A DNA stretch of 13,803 nucleotides from CAMBDR01 sp046597185 (GTDB lineage: Bacteria; Pseudomonadota; Gammaproteobacteria; Burkholderiales; Burkholderiaceae_D): NCBI GenBank assembly GCA_046597185.1, contig JBKJLF010000754.1, forward strand, positions 1 to 13,803, in the 5' to 3' direction. The translations under genes were made by a program, and so were the position numbers. Numbering within the stretch: the stretch's first letter is position 1; each line of letters opens with the position of its first letter. Below the pieces are notes generated by a model, which saw only the letters and a list, made by a program, of their open reading frames with translations, was not told the DNA's origin and ran no database searches. Positions 1-7,419 of the stretch are shown piece by piece.

Positions 1-135
1 GCGGTAGTGGTTGCGCGTGGTTTTGCTTTTTCTGCCTCACCCGTGCCGGAACCGGAAACCTATGCCATGATGTTGGCGGGTTTGGGCTTGCTGGGTTTGG
101 TGGCACAGCGCAAAGCCCGCCAAAAACTGGGGTGA
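1..135 (+). CDS. PEP-CTERM sorting domain protein, 3' end only
   Basis: Frame 1 is open from the window edge to a TGA at 133-135 and encodes the last 44 residues of a protein whose start lies outside. The tail has the three parts of a PEP-CTERM sorting signal in order: a V-P-E-P-E motif (residues 17-21 of the fragment), a hydrophobic helix rich in Leu, Gly and Ala (about residues 24-37), and a basic end (QRKARQK). In bacteria with an exosortase (EpsH/XrtA family), such proteins are exported by Sec, held in the membrane and processed, and are usually linked to exopolysaccharide or biofilm matrix. The function of the main body cannot be read because it is missing. No exosortase gene is in the window. 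Confidence 0.88.
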   Translation, partial: AVVVARGFAFSASPVPEPETYAMMLAGLGLLGLVAQRKARQKLG

Positions 136-192
136 TCAGGCAGATTTGGTTTTGCCGTAGCTTGTGGCGAAATATGGCGTGATTAAGAAATC

Positions 193-214
193 GCGCACGG
201 TGATGCCCGTGCGC
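193..214 (-). terminator. Hairpin between convergent genes, probable terminator
   Basis: A perfect 8-bp stem (GCGCACGG at 193-200 pairs with CCGTGCGC at 207-214) encloses a 6-nt loop. It begins six bases past the stop codon of the large minus-strand gene. Read on the minus strand it is followed by a short T-rich run (GATTTCTT). On the plus strand no T run follows, so it probably acts mainly for the minus-strand gene. The U tract is weak, so termination is an inference. Confidence 0.55.
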
Positions 215-219
215 TCAGC

Positions 220-3200
220 TTACGTCATGTCCACCGTGACCGCCATGCCGACTGCGATGATGGCTTGCCCCAAATGATATTGATGCATGCCCATGACGAT
301 GCGGTCATCGATCCAGCCGGGGCCGATTTGTACCACATCCCCCGTATTGCCCAAAATGGTGAGTTTATTGGTACTTTCCGAGAGTTTGAGCACACTTGCC
401 GCAGTCAGCATGACAGAATTATTGCCCGTGCCAGTCAGATCAATGGTTTCGATATTGCGTAAAAACGGCAGCGTGGCAGGCAGGTTGAGCGGTATGTCAG
501 CGCCGTTTAAAACCAGCGTATCGAGGCCGCCGCCGCCATCAATCAGGCGGAAGGTTAAGTCAGACACGACGATTCTATCCTTACCCGCACCACCCAGTAA
601 AATATCTGCGCCACCGCCACCGGTAATGGTGTCATCCCCCGCCAGCGCGCTGATGCTGTCATCGCCCGCCGTGCCAGTAATAGTGTTGTTGGCGCTGGTG
701 CCAAACACACGGATCACATTGGTGGCATTATTGCCAAACACCAAATAACTGGAGCCAACCGCGCTGCCAATCCCTTGCGCACCAATTAACACATCGGAGA
801 GGCCATCGCCATTTACATCGCCCACACCCGCCACCGAACCACCCGCCAAATCGACCGGGGCACCGTTCAGGCGGTAGCCATTAATGCCGTTCAAATCGCC
901 CAAATTGATTTTGGCGGGTAAGGCGGCATTGGTGCCATACACAATATAGCCGGCACCAAAACGACTATTCGCTTCGCGCGCACCGATGATCAAATCAGCC
1001 AAGCCATCACCATTCACATCGCCCGCTGCCGAGACCGCAAGACCGGTTAAATCTTTGCTGGCCGTCCCGTCAAAGCGCACGCCGTTCATGCCATCGAGCG
1101 TGCTTAAATCGACGCTGGCAGCAAAACCATCGGCCTTGCCATACACCAGATAAGCCGAACCCGTATCGCCATTGGCATGGAAAGCGCCAATTAAAAAGTC
1201 GCTCAAGCCATCGCCATTAAAGTCACCCACACGGCTTACCGAGCGGCCCGCATTGTCGCCAGTGGCCCCGTCAAAGCGCACGCCATTCATGCCATCGAGC
1301 GTGCTCAAATCCAGGTTGGCATCAAAGCCGCCCGCTTTACCAAATACCAGATACGCAGCCCCCGCATCATGGTTGGCACCAAAAGCACCTACCAACACAT
1401 CGTCAAAACCATCGCCATTGACATCGCCCGCACTGCTGACGCTAAAGCCGGTATTGTCGTTGGGGTTGATGCCGGAGAGGCGAAAACCATTCGTACCCGT
1501 GAGTGCCGAAGCCTTCAGTGTGGCGGGTAGTACGCCGGTTTTGCCAAACACAACATAAGCCGCACCAGTGGTGCCATTGCTGCCGTTGGCCCCGATAATC
1601 AAGTCGCTCAAGCCGTCGCCATTGACGTCGCCCGCCGTGGCCACGCTCGACCCGACCCAGGCATTGGCGCTGTCACCGTCAAAGCGAAACCCGGTTTTGC
1701 CATCCAGGGACGCCAGCTTGGTGCTGCCACTAAAGAGCGTCGGTTTACCAAATACCACATAGGTCGAGCCAGCCAGGGCCACACTATTGGGTGCGGCCCC
1801 ATTGGCACCGATCATGATGTCGGCGATACCGTCACCATTGAAGTCGCCCGACGTACCCAAGGCCCCGCCAGCGAAATCACCCGCCATGCTGCCCGTAAAT
1901 TGCGCGGCACTGGATAATTGGGTGGTGGCCGTAAAGCCGCTCGCTTTGCCATACACCAAAAAACTGGTGCCCGTGTTATTGGTAGCGGATGCGCCGACCA
2001 AAAAGTCGGCAAAGCCATCATTATTTACATCGCCCGCCGCCGCTACCGCCATGCCCGAGGCCGCTGTGGCATTGTAGCGACTACCTGTGATGCCATTCAG
2101 GCCCGCCAGCGCCAGCGTGTTGGCGGGCACGGTGAAATTGAGCTTGGTCGCGTCGCTGATGCCTGCATACGGGTTGTCCACCAAATCAAGGATGGCGGTT
2201 TTGTCGATTAACACCTGATACGCCGTGCCATTGATGAAGTCGCTACGCGGATTAATCGTCACGGTGCGGTTGAAAATGCTCACCTGGCTGGCATCACTGG
2301 TCGCAATGGTGCGAATATCTTTGCCGTTGCTAATGGTAATATTGCCGCTGCCCGCATGCACTGCTTCGCTAAAGGTCAGCACAATATTGGCCGAGGCTAA
2401 AACGGGCGATGCGTCATCTGCGGGCACGCTGGAAACCAGAGTTGGCGCGGTAATGTCTTGAACAATCGGCCCAAGTCTACCGAGCGCCGCCGCGACCGCC
2501 AGGTCAAACTGCTCTGGCGCGATATGTTCGTTCACTACACTTAAGTCGTTCAGCACCACGCCATCTTGAATCAGCGAGAGAAAATTCCGTGCCGCATATT
2601 GAATTTGCGCTATTTTTGTCAAACTGGCCAAGGGCGTGCTTTCGGCAACCGCACCCAGCGCGGTGTTAAGCGCGCTGATGACATCGGTAATTTGCCCGCC
2701 CAGGGCATCGACTTGCATTTGCTGGCTGTCGTTGGCTTGCAGTAAATGGGCGCTGTCCGCCAAAACCAACCGAATTAATTCAATCGAGGTGAGATCGATG
2801 TTACTGGGCAGGCGCGGGTTCAGCAGGGCATCGGCCAGCGCCTGGAAAGCGGCATTTTCTCCACTACCGCTATCGGAGGCCAAGCCCAAGCCTTTCAAAA
2901 ATGCCGCGCTTTGCGTAATTAGCGTATTGATTTGGGCATTGGTAATGTGAATTTTTAAGGCCGCCGCCTGCGCTTCCGGGCTGGCTCCGGCTTTGACGGC
3001 CGCACCAATCGGATCGAAGCGGGTAATGTCAATGCCAGCGTCCAATTGCAAGCGGTTGTTTAATAGTGACAAGACTTCGGTGCGGCTGAGCGGCGCGGTT
3101 TGGATCAGCTTTTGCAATACGGTTGTGAGTGGCGTAATAACGGAGGAACCCGCTGGTGCGAGGTATTGCCCTTCCTGAAATTGGCCGGTCGAAATATCAC

Positions 3201-4020
3201 GCCCCTGTTGCGCTACCAGCACCCCGTTAAAACTTTCACGCCCCAGAAAAGTGAAATTACCCTGAACATTCGAGCGGGTGCCGTATTCATTATTATCTTG
3301 CACGCCATTGTGATTGGTATCGACAAACACGCTGGCATTTTTGAGGTAGCCATCCACCACCATGCCCTTGGTATTGAGGTAGGGCGCGGGTACGCCGGTA
3401 TAACTGTCGTCGCTATAGAGCTGGGTAATCAGGGCGCTGCTATCGAGTTTGAGTGCCGCATCAATTTGCGCGCGGGTGGGGGTGCTGCCCAGAATATTTT
3501 GGTATGCCACCACCACCTTGATTTCGGCGTTTTTGCTATTGATTAATTCGGCCGAGTCCGAGAATGAATTTAACACGGCGGCACGGGTTTGTTTGTCGGT
3601 CGTCAGGCGGGTCAGCCAATAGGCTTTACCCCCCGCATCGGGTGCGCGGCCCAACACGTTTTGATATAGTAAATCGATAAATTTGGTGTCGGTAACGGTG
3701 GTGCCATAGAGCGTGGCAAATTCGGCCGAGCGCACAAAATTGGCGCTGATTTGCGCCAGTGTGGACCCCGCGCGGGCGGTGGTGAGCCAGTAACTTAAGC
3801 CGCCAGCGTCTGGTATGCGGCCAAAGGCGGCATAGTAGAGCCTGGCAATGGGCAACACCAGGCCACCGTATTCAGCGCTATCCAAAAAGTTTTGCGTCAC
3901 CTGCGCCGCATTCAGGCTGCCGTTATCGATCAGATTAGCCCAATAATCGCGCCCGGCCAGGTCGGCACTGCGCCCCAAAAACTTGGTGAAGAGTTGTTCA
4001 ACAAAGGTTGCGGTGCTCAT
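220..4020 (-). CDS. Large DUF4214 / Ig-like / FG-GAP propeller / RTX exoprotein
   Basis: This 1266-residue modular protein is probably extracellular. Residues 6-139 hold three DUF4214 modules (cores such as LGRAPDAGG followed by YW), with a degenerate fourth at 170-190. Residues 230-245 contain a DxNxNGxxDxxE calcium-loop-like motif. Residues 522-632 resemble a bacterial Ig-like domain of the SbsA/Big_5 type. Seven FG-GAP motifs (GDxNxDGxxDxxxGA, starting at 663, 725, 797, 865, 932, 1000 and 1067) predict a seven-bladed integrin-alpha-like beta-propeller. Residues 1116-1151 carry RTX-type nonapeptides (GDD, GGxGxD). There is no N-terminal signal peptide, and RTX repeats lie near the C-terminus, which fits a type I secretion substrate, although no transporter genes are in the window. 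The start is supported by AAGG eight bases upstream of ATG. A role in adhesion or the matrix is inferred from architecture; the ligand is unknown. Confidence 0.9.
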   Translation of the reverse strand: MSTATFVEQLFTKFLGRSADLAGRDYWANLIDNGSLNAAQVTQNFLDSAEYGGLVLPIARLYYAAFGRIPDAGGLSYWLTTARAGSTLAQISANFVRSAEFATLYGTTVTDTKFIDLLYQNVLGRAPDAGGKAYWLTRLTTDKQTRAAVLNSFSDSAELINSKNAEIKVVVAYQNILGSTPTRAQIDAALKLDSSALITQLYSDDSYTGVPAPYLNTKGMVVDGYLKNASVFVDTNHNGVQDNNEYGTRSNVQGNFTFLGRESFNGVLVAQQGRDISTGQFQEGQYLAPAGSSVITPLTTVLQKLIQTAPLSRTEVLSLLNNRLQLDAGIDITRFDPIGAAVKAGASPEAQAAALKIHITNAQINTLITQSAAFLKGLGLASDSGSGENAAFQALADALLNPRLPSNIDLTSIELIRLVLADSAHLLQANDSQQMQVDALGGQITDVISALNTALGAVAESTPLASLTKIAQIQYAARNFLSLIQDGVVLNDLSVVNEHIAPEQFDLAVAAALGRLGPIVQDITAPTLVSSVPADDASPVLASANIVLTFSEAVHAGSGNITISNGKDIRTIATSDASQVSIFNRTVTINPRSDFINGTAYQVLIDKTAILDLVDNPYAGISDATKLNFTVPANTLALAGLNGITGSRYNATAASGMAVAAAGDVNNDGFADFLVGASATNNTGTSFLVYGKASGFTATTQLSSAAQFTGSMAGDFAGGALGTSGDFNGDGIADIMIGANGAAPNSVALAGSTYVVFGKPTLFSGSTKLASLDGKTGFRFDGDSANAWVGSSVATAGDVNGDGLSDLIIGANGSNGTTGAAYVVFGKTGVLPATLKASALTGTNGFRLSGINPNDNTGFSVSSAGDVNGDGFDDVLVGAFGANHDAGAAYLVFGKAGGFDANLDLSTLDGMNGVRFDGATGDNAGRSVSRVGDFNGDGLSDFLIGAFHANGDTGSAYLVYGKADGFAASVDLSTLDGMNGVRFDGTASKDLTGLAVSAAGDVNGDGLADLIIGAREANSRFGAGYIVYGTNAALPAKINLGDLNGINGYRLNGAPVDLAGGSVAGVGDVNGDGLSDVLIGAQGIGSAVGSSYLVFGNNATNVIRVFGTSANNTITGTAGDDSISALAGDDTITGGGGADILLGGAGKDRIVVSDLTFRLIDGGGGLDTLVLNGADIPLNLPATLPFLRNIETIDLTGTGNNSVMLTAASVLKLSESTNKLTILGNTGDVVQIGPGWIDDRIVMGMHQYHLGQAIIAVGMAVTVDMT
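778..2034 (-). repeat. Seven-fold FG-GAP coding repeat array
   Basis: This part of the large exoprotein gene encodes seven copies of the FG-GAP calcium-loop motif at intervals of 62, 72, 68, 67, 68 and 67 residues. The repetition is visible in the DNA: the block at 1069-1110 and the block at 1270-1311, 201 bases apart, are 42 bases long and differ at only two positions, both encoding the same peptide core (LSTLDGMNGVRFDG). It is a protein-coding repeat and not a CRISPR or intergenic repeat. Confidence 0.85.
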
Positions 4021-4060
4021 ACTGTCTACCTTTTGCCTGGACGAAGTGGAGGGTAGCTAA

Positions 4061-4089
4061 AGTATACTGTCTGGTTTGCTGCATGTTCG
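4061..4089 (-). promoter_or_regulatory. Candidate promoter of the large exoprotein gene
   Basis: On the minus strand TATACT (4061-4066) matches the -10 consensus at five of six positions. A 17-base spacer separates it from CGAACA (4084-4089), a poor -35 match (3 of 6). The predicted transcription start would leave a leader of roughly 30-35 bases with AAGG ahead of the ATG at 4020. The weak -35 and the overlapping palindrome would suit an activator-dependent promoter. Confidence 0.45.
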
Positions 4090-4097
4090 CTCGAACA
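4084..4097. promoter_or_regulatory. Palindrome over the -35 region, candidate operator
   Basis: TGTTCG-CT-CGAACA is a perfect 6+6 inverted repeat with a 2-base centre. It covers the -35 position of the candidate promoter for the large exoprotein gene. It does not match the CTGT-N8-ACAG LexA box. A dimeric regulator binding here would directly affect polymerase; the regulator is unknown. Confidence 0.4.
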
Positions 4098-4115
4098 GGC
4101 GGGATTTTACCCGCC
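4098..4115. other. GC-rich hairpin directly abutting the candidate operator
   Basis: GGCGGG (4098-4103) and CCCGCC (4110-4115) form a perfect 6-bp stem with a 6-base AT-rich loop. It lies between the end of the upstream DUF4214 gene (4191) and the promoter of the large gene. There is no U tract on the minus strand, so it is a poor intrinsic terminator. It could be a second regulatory palindrome or an RNA stem protecting the upstream transcript end. Confidence 0.35.
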
Positions 4116-4190
4116 AATCCAAGATTTAACGGCTGCGCTGATGATGGTTATGCACCGGTTATCACCGCCTACACGCCGCCACCGGCCAGT

Positions 4191-5537
4191 TTATTTCACA
4201 CCCGCAAAGATAAAGCCGTCATTGCGCTGACCGTTAATGCCGATTGTGTAAAACTGACGCGTTTTGCTGTCGTAAAAACCAACACCATTCACCGTGGTAT
4301 TCGGGTTTTTGCAAGGGGTAGCACCAAAGGTGATGGAGACGCTATAGGCATTGATATTATTGCGTGCACTAACCGTGCCGCTGATGCGGCAAGCATTCAA
4401 CACCGTGGAACTGAGTTTGCCATCGCTATCAATCTTCAGGGTTTGCAAGGTGCTGGAATTGTGTTGCAAGCCAACCCCAATATAGGTGCCCGCCAACGTA
4501 GACAGCGGTGCGGCCTGGGTTAGCGAGGTGCTATAGGCAGTCGTGAAATCGATATTGTGCTTGTTGCCCAGGGTGCTGAAGCTGCCATTCAGGGTTTTGT
4601 GCGCCCCGTCTTGGCTGATGTGGCTATGCATTTCAGTTTGCTGGATGGCTGCCAGATTGCGGAAATTAAATTCATACGCCTTGGTGGAATTGAAATTGCT
4701 GCTATCGACCTTGCCATAGCCGGTGATAATGCCTTCCACGTTGCCACTTTGGCCGGGTGGGCTATACAGACTCCAGAACACGCCATTGTCGAGTATCACC
4801 GAAACCAATTTACGGCCGTCAGCGGTGCTGCCTTCCCATAGTCCGCTGGCGGCACTTGCCACCGGCATCGGGGTGAATTCAATTCCTTGATTCAGGGTGG
4901 CATTGACGCGGCTGATGTTTTCGGCGCTTTCGCTAATAAAGGCCAACACTTCTTCACGCTTGGAGCCTTTTTTCATCACATCGACCCAATACGCGGCACC
5001 GTCCGCGTCAGGTGCGCGGTGCAAAATATTGGTATAGATTTTGTTGACAAAGGCTTCCGGGCTGGAATCGTTGCCATAGGTTGAGGTGAATTCCGGGCTG
5101 CTAATAAAGCCAGCGGCAATCTCACGCAGAGAGGCATGACGATCAAGCACATCCATCCAAAAGCCCAGGCCGCCAGAATCGGGCGTGCGGTTGAGTGCGG
5201 ATTGATATAGCCGATACGCTTGTCCGGCATGGCCGCTCACATCCAGCGCGACACTCTTGTCGGCAAACTGTAAGCGCACGTTGCTGCTGTTGCTCACTTC
5301 GATACTGCCTTCCTGGCCAACGGTATCGGTAATTTTAAAGCCAGTGGCGGTGGTTTCAATCTGGAAATTGCCACGCACGCCCGAGAATACGATGAAATTG
5401 TCCGTGAGTGGATCGGCAAAACTGGTGGCGGGTAATAAGGCCAAGGCCGCGCTGGCGGCCAGCAGTTTTAACCCTGCTTTACAATTTGCAGTGAAATTGG
5501 CAGTGAAATTTTGTTTGGGATTGGTTTGAGAAAGCAT
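4191..5537 (-). CDS. Sec-exported DUF4214 protein with C-terminal beta-rich domain
   Basis: The 448-residue product has a signal peptide: a short polar N-region, a hydrophobic core (about residues 23-37) and a likely cut after SFA (residue 41). Residues 45-103 form a beta-rich segment often seen before DUF4214 modules. Two DUF4214 modules follow (about 108-150 and 164-210; cores NRTPDSGG and HRAPDADG). Residues 230-448 look like a separate beta-rich domain opening with GLWEGSTADG, with two cysteines (C383, C409) that could form a disulfide. I do not know a biochemical activity for this domain. I chose the second of two adjacent ATG codons because AAGGAG lies five bases before it and only two before the first (5540). 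A longer start at 5591 would add 18 residues and has no good ribosome binding site. The C-terminus has no sorting tail, so a periplasmic or secreted location is likely. Confidence 0.85.
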   Translation of the reverse strand: MLSQTNPKQNFTANFTANCKAGLKLLAASAALALLPATSFADPLTDNFIVFSGVRGNFQIETTATGFKITDTVGQEGSIEVSNSSNVRLQFADKSVALDVSGHAGQAYRLYQSALNRTPDSGGLGFWMDVLDRHASLREIAAGFISSPEFTSTYGNDSSPEAFVNKIYTNILHRAPDADGAAYWVDVMKKGSKREEVLAFISESAENISRVNATLNQGIEFTPMPVASAASGLWEGSTADGRKLVSVILDNGVFWSLYSPPGQSGNVEGIITGYGKVDSSNFNSTKAYEFNFRNLAAIQQTEMHSHISQDGAHKTLNGSFSTLGNKHNIDFTTAYSTSLTQAAPLSTLAGTYIGVGLQHNSSTLQTLKIDSDGKLSSTVLNACRISGTVSARNNINAYSVSITFGATPCKNPNTTVNGVGFYDSKTRQFYTIGINGQRNDGFIFAGVK

Positions 5538-5547
5538 CATGACTCCT

Positions 5548-5591
5548 TTGCGCAAGGCGCTATTTTGGCATGAATGATGCCTTTTGCGCAA
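5548..5591 (-). promoter_or_regulatory. Stem-loop in the leader, directly before the ribosome binding site
   Basis: Two copies of the self-complementary octamer TTGCGCAA (5548-5555 and 5584-5591) flank an inner hairpin, GGCAT / ATGCC with a 5-base loop (5570-5584 region). On the minus-strand transcript the outer stem ends immediately before the AGGAG of the DUF4214 gene. No U tract follows on the minus strand, so it does not look like a terminator. It could modulate translation or mark a processing site between the two minus-strand genes. Confidence 0.4.
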
Positions 5592-5612
5592 ATAAAGTGT
5601 AACAAATTATCT

Positions 5613-6065
5613 TCAGCGTGATTTGACGCTGCGCTTGGCCACATCGACCAGATAATGATGGCCTTGCTCATCGTCAATTGCCAGCTGTTTGCCTTGTTTG
5701 CGCATGGCGGTGATGAATACATCTTGCACGTCGCGTTCCAGTTGTGGGTCAACCGGGGTGGTGTAGACTTTGAGGGTCCATAGCTTTTCGCCGCTTTTCT
5801 TGTCATGGGCGGCAATATAGCCGCCATTTTGGTCTAATCCTTCGGAGCGACCAAAATGAATCACCCGGTATTGGATCCGGCCCATGCTGACCGGGGCAAT
5901 GTTGGCTGGCCCGGCCCGCTTCATGGCCCGTTTGGCATTGGGCGGCGCTTCTTGTTTGGCATCGTGCGCCGAAACGGGGGAGAATGCATACAATAGTAAG
6001 GCGCTGGCCAACAGGTGGCTGAGCAGGCGTTGTATGGCGCACGATTTTGCTTGTATCGAAAACAT
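5613..6065 (-). CDS. Small exported protein of unknown function
   Basis: The 150-residue product begins with a clear signal peptide (hydrophobic core about residues 14-28, likely cut after VSA at residue 33). A basic, Ala/Pro-rich linker follows, then a compact domain of about 95 residues. Within it, the segment GGYIAAHDKKSGEKLWTLKV (about residues 81-100) resembles a single PQQ-type beta-propeller blade motif, but one blade cannot form a propeller. The C-terminal part has a strand-turn-strand look and ends in a basic tail. AAGGG lies eight bases upstream of the ATG, supporting this start. It is 75 bases upstream of the DUF4214 gene on the same strand and could be co-transcribed with it. I do not recognise a named family; periplasmic location is likely. 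Confidence 0.75.
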   Translation of the reverse strand: MFSIQAKSCAIQRLLSHLLASALLLYAFSPVSAHDAKQEAPPNAKRAMKRAGPANIAPVSMGRIQYRVIHFGRSEGLDQNGGYIAAHDKKSGEKLWTLKVYTTPVDPQLERDVQDVFITAMRKQGKQLAIDDEQGHHYLVDVAKRSVKSR

Positions 6066-6120
6066 GGTAGAGCCCTTGTTAAAGTTGGATTTTCAATCAC
6101 GGTGTTACACTGCTTTGGTC

Positions 6121-6148
6121 TTGATGATTTTACCTGAGCTGCGATAAT
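6121..6148 (+). promoter_or_regulatory. Candidate sigma-70 promoter of the SDR gene
   Basis: TTGATG (6121-6126, four of six matches to TTGACA) and GATAAT (6143-6148, five of six to TATAAT) are separated by 16 bases. The predicted start site lies about 30 bases ahead of the SDR start codon at 6188. The region is divergent, with the small exported protein gene on the other side. Confidence 0.5.
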
Positions 6149-6187
6149 TAGATAGGTTTTTCACCAATTATTTTTGGAAAATGGCAT

Positions 6188-7018
6188 ATGGATAAGTGTG
6201 TGGTACTAATTACAGGGTGTTCCAGCGGGATTGGTCTTGCTCTGGCGCAAGCGTTTCGTGAGCGTGATTGTGTGGTGGTGGTGAGTGCGCGGCGCGCCCA
6301 GGACGTAGCGCAGTTGCGCCAGCAAGGGTGGTCGGCCTTGCAGTTGGATGTCACCAAGGGCGAGAGTATTGGCGCTACGGTGGCGTGGTTGGCGCAAGAA
6401 TATGGTCGGCTTGATATCTTGATTAATAACGCCGGTTATGGCCAATTTGGTGCCTTGATGGATTTAAGCCACGACGATTTGCGCCGCCAGTTTGAAACCA
6501 ATGTATTTGCCCCGCTCGCCTTAACCCGTGCTGCTTTGTCTTTGCTGTTGGCAAGTAGGTCGGCCCGGGTGGTGAATCTGGGGAGTATTTCGGGGATCTT
6601 AACCACCCCGTTTGCGGGTGCTTACTGCGCCAGTAAAGCCGCGCTGCATGCCTTGTCGGATGCCTTGCGCATGGAGTTGGCTCCGTTTGGCATCCATGTG
6701 GTGACGATACAACCGGGCGCGATTATGTCGCGCATGGGTGAGAATGGCGCGGCGCAAGTGGTGATTCCGGGCAACTCACTGTATAAAAATATCGCCAAGG
6801 CGATTCATGGGCGTGCGGTTTTGTCGCAACAAGACGCTACCCCTGCCGAAACATTTGCGGCTCAGTTGGTGCGGGCGGTGTTAAAACCCAAGCCGGCAGC
6901 GATTGTGCGTTTGGGCAATAACAGTTTCTTGGCACCGTTTTTAAGCCGTTGGGTGCCTTTGGCCTGGCGCGATAAAAAGCTCTCGCGCTATTTTAAGTTG
7001 GATCAATTGTCACGTTAG
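6188..7018 (+). CDS. Classical short-chain dehydrogenase/reductase
   Basis: The 276-residue product has every landmark of the classical SDR family. These are the glycine-rich nucleotide motif TGCSSGIG (residues 9-16), D54 at the adenine-ring position, NNAG (80-83), the structural N105, the catalytic triad S133, Y146 and K150 in a YCASK motif, and a PG motif at 176-177. Arginines at 35-36 after the second strand suggest NADP(H) over NAD(H); this is inference. The protein is cytosolic, without signal peptide or membrane segment, and catalyses reversible oxidation or reduction of a carbonyl or hydroxyl group on an unknown substrate. The start is preceded by GGA nine bases upstream. It is a single-gene unit by layout: the upstream neighbour is divergent and the downstream gene convergent. 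It cannot be given a specific gene name from sequence alone. Confidence 0.93.
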   Translation: MDKCVVLITGCSSGIGLALAQAFRERDCVVVVSARRAQDVAQLRQQGWSALQLDVTKGESIGATVAWLAQEYGRLDILINNAGYGQFGALMDLSHDDLRRQFETNVFAPLALTRAALSLLLASRSARVVNLGSISGILTTPFAGAYCASKAALHALSDALRMELAPFGIHVVTIQPGAIMSRMGENGAAQVVIPGNSLYKNIAKAIHGRAVLSQQDATPAETFAAQLVRAVLKPKPAAIVRLGNNSFLAPFLSRWVPLAWRDKKLSRYFKLDQLSR

Positions 7019-7122
7019 CGTGGGCGGGTAGAACAGGGCAATTGAGCGAGTCAGTCATCCAAGGTTTTATTGTTGTCATGGTTGCTTTGGATTAAGCTGG
7101 CAATCTGTCTTGTTGCAAGTGT

Positions 7123-7419
7123 CTACGGCAGCCGATCAACCCAATAATTTGGCCGCCGATGTTGGTGGGCTACAGCATAGATAACTGGGCCATTGACTGC
7201 TTCTCAATAAATGATTGAATAAGGAAAGCGGCGAAAAGGATGAATCCGCATTCCCTCATTAATGATCGTACCCAGTTTTTGATTGCCTACTATAATTGTG
7301 ATGGCACGTTCAAAGTCGGCAAGAAATGCGTTACTAATTTGCGCCCCAGCTTTGGATAAATAATATTCAGCAGCGTCATATAATTCATCCTCGGCTACCT
7401 TTTCCAGAAAATAAGTCAT
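7123..7419 (-). pseudogene. ParE/RelE-type toxin gene broken by an in-frame stop
   Basis: From the ATG at 7419 the frame reads 71 residues of a RelE/ParE-superfamily toxin (early helix DAAEYYLSKAG; strand FRRFPYSIIY) and stops at TGA (7204-7206). The next 26 codons in the same frame, to TAG at 7123-7125, read VIYAVAHQHRRPNYW plus flanks. This is the conserved C-terminal strand of ParE toxins, with the typical H-x-x-RRP-x-YW ending. Without the TGA the protein would be 98 residues, a normal family length. TGA could come from CGA (Arg) by one C-to-T change. The ATG overlaps the antitoxin stop as ATGA, the usual coupling in these modules. ParE toxins act on DNA gyrase and RelE types on ribosome-bound mRNA. 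The truncated product lacks a conserved element and is probably inactive; sequencing error or read-through remain possible. Confidence 0.85.

Noticed and set aside
287..748. Open frame of 153 codons on the plus strand inside the large exoprotein gene
   Set aside because: Proline/serine-rich translation typical of an antisense frame of a repetitive gene; the minus-strand frame has clear domains over the same bases.
778..2034. Regular repeats that could suggest a CRISPR array or minisatellite
   Set aside because: Unit length near 200 bases and in-frame FG-GAP motifs show that they are protein-coding propeller blades.
4084..4097. LexA (SOS) box
   Set aside because: The palindrome lacks the CTGT-N8-ACAG pattern of beta/gammaproteobacterial LexA sites, and the gene downstream is not a DNA repair gene.
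5570..5585. Plus-strand terminator (GGCAT/ATGCC stem followed by TTTT)
   Set aside because: No plus-strand gene runs into it; the structure makes more sense as a leader element of the minus-strand gene.
7019..7122. Small gene or terminator between the SDR gene and the toxin remnant
   Set aside because: No convincing open frame with a ribosome binding site and no GC-rich stem with a T run was found in these 104 bases.
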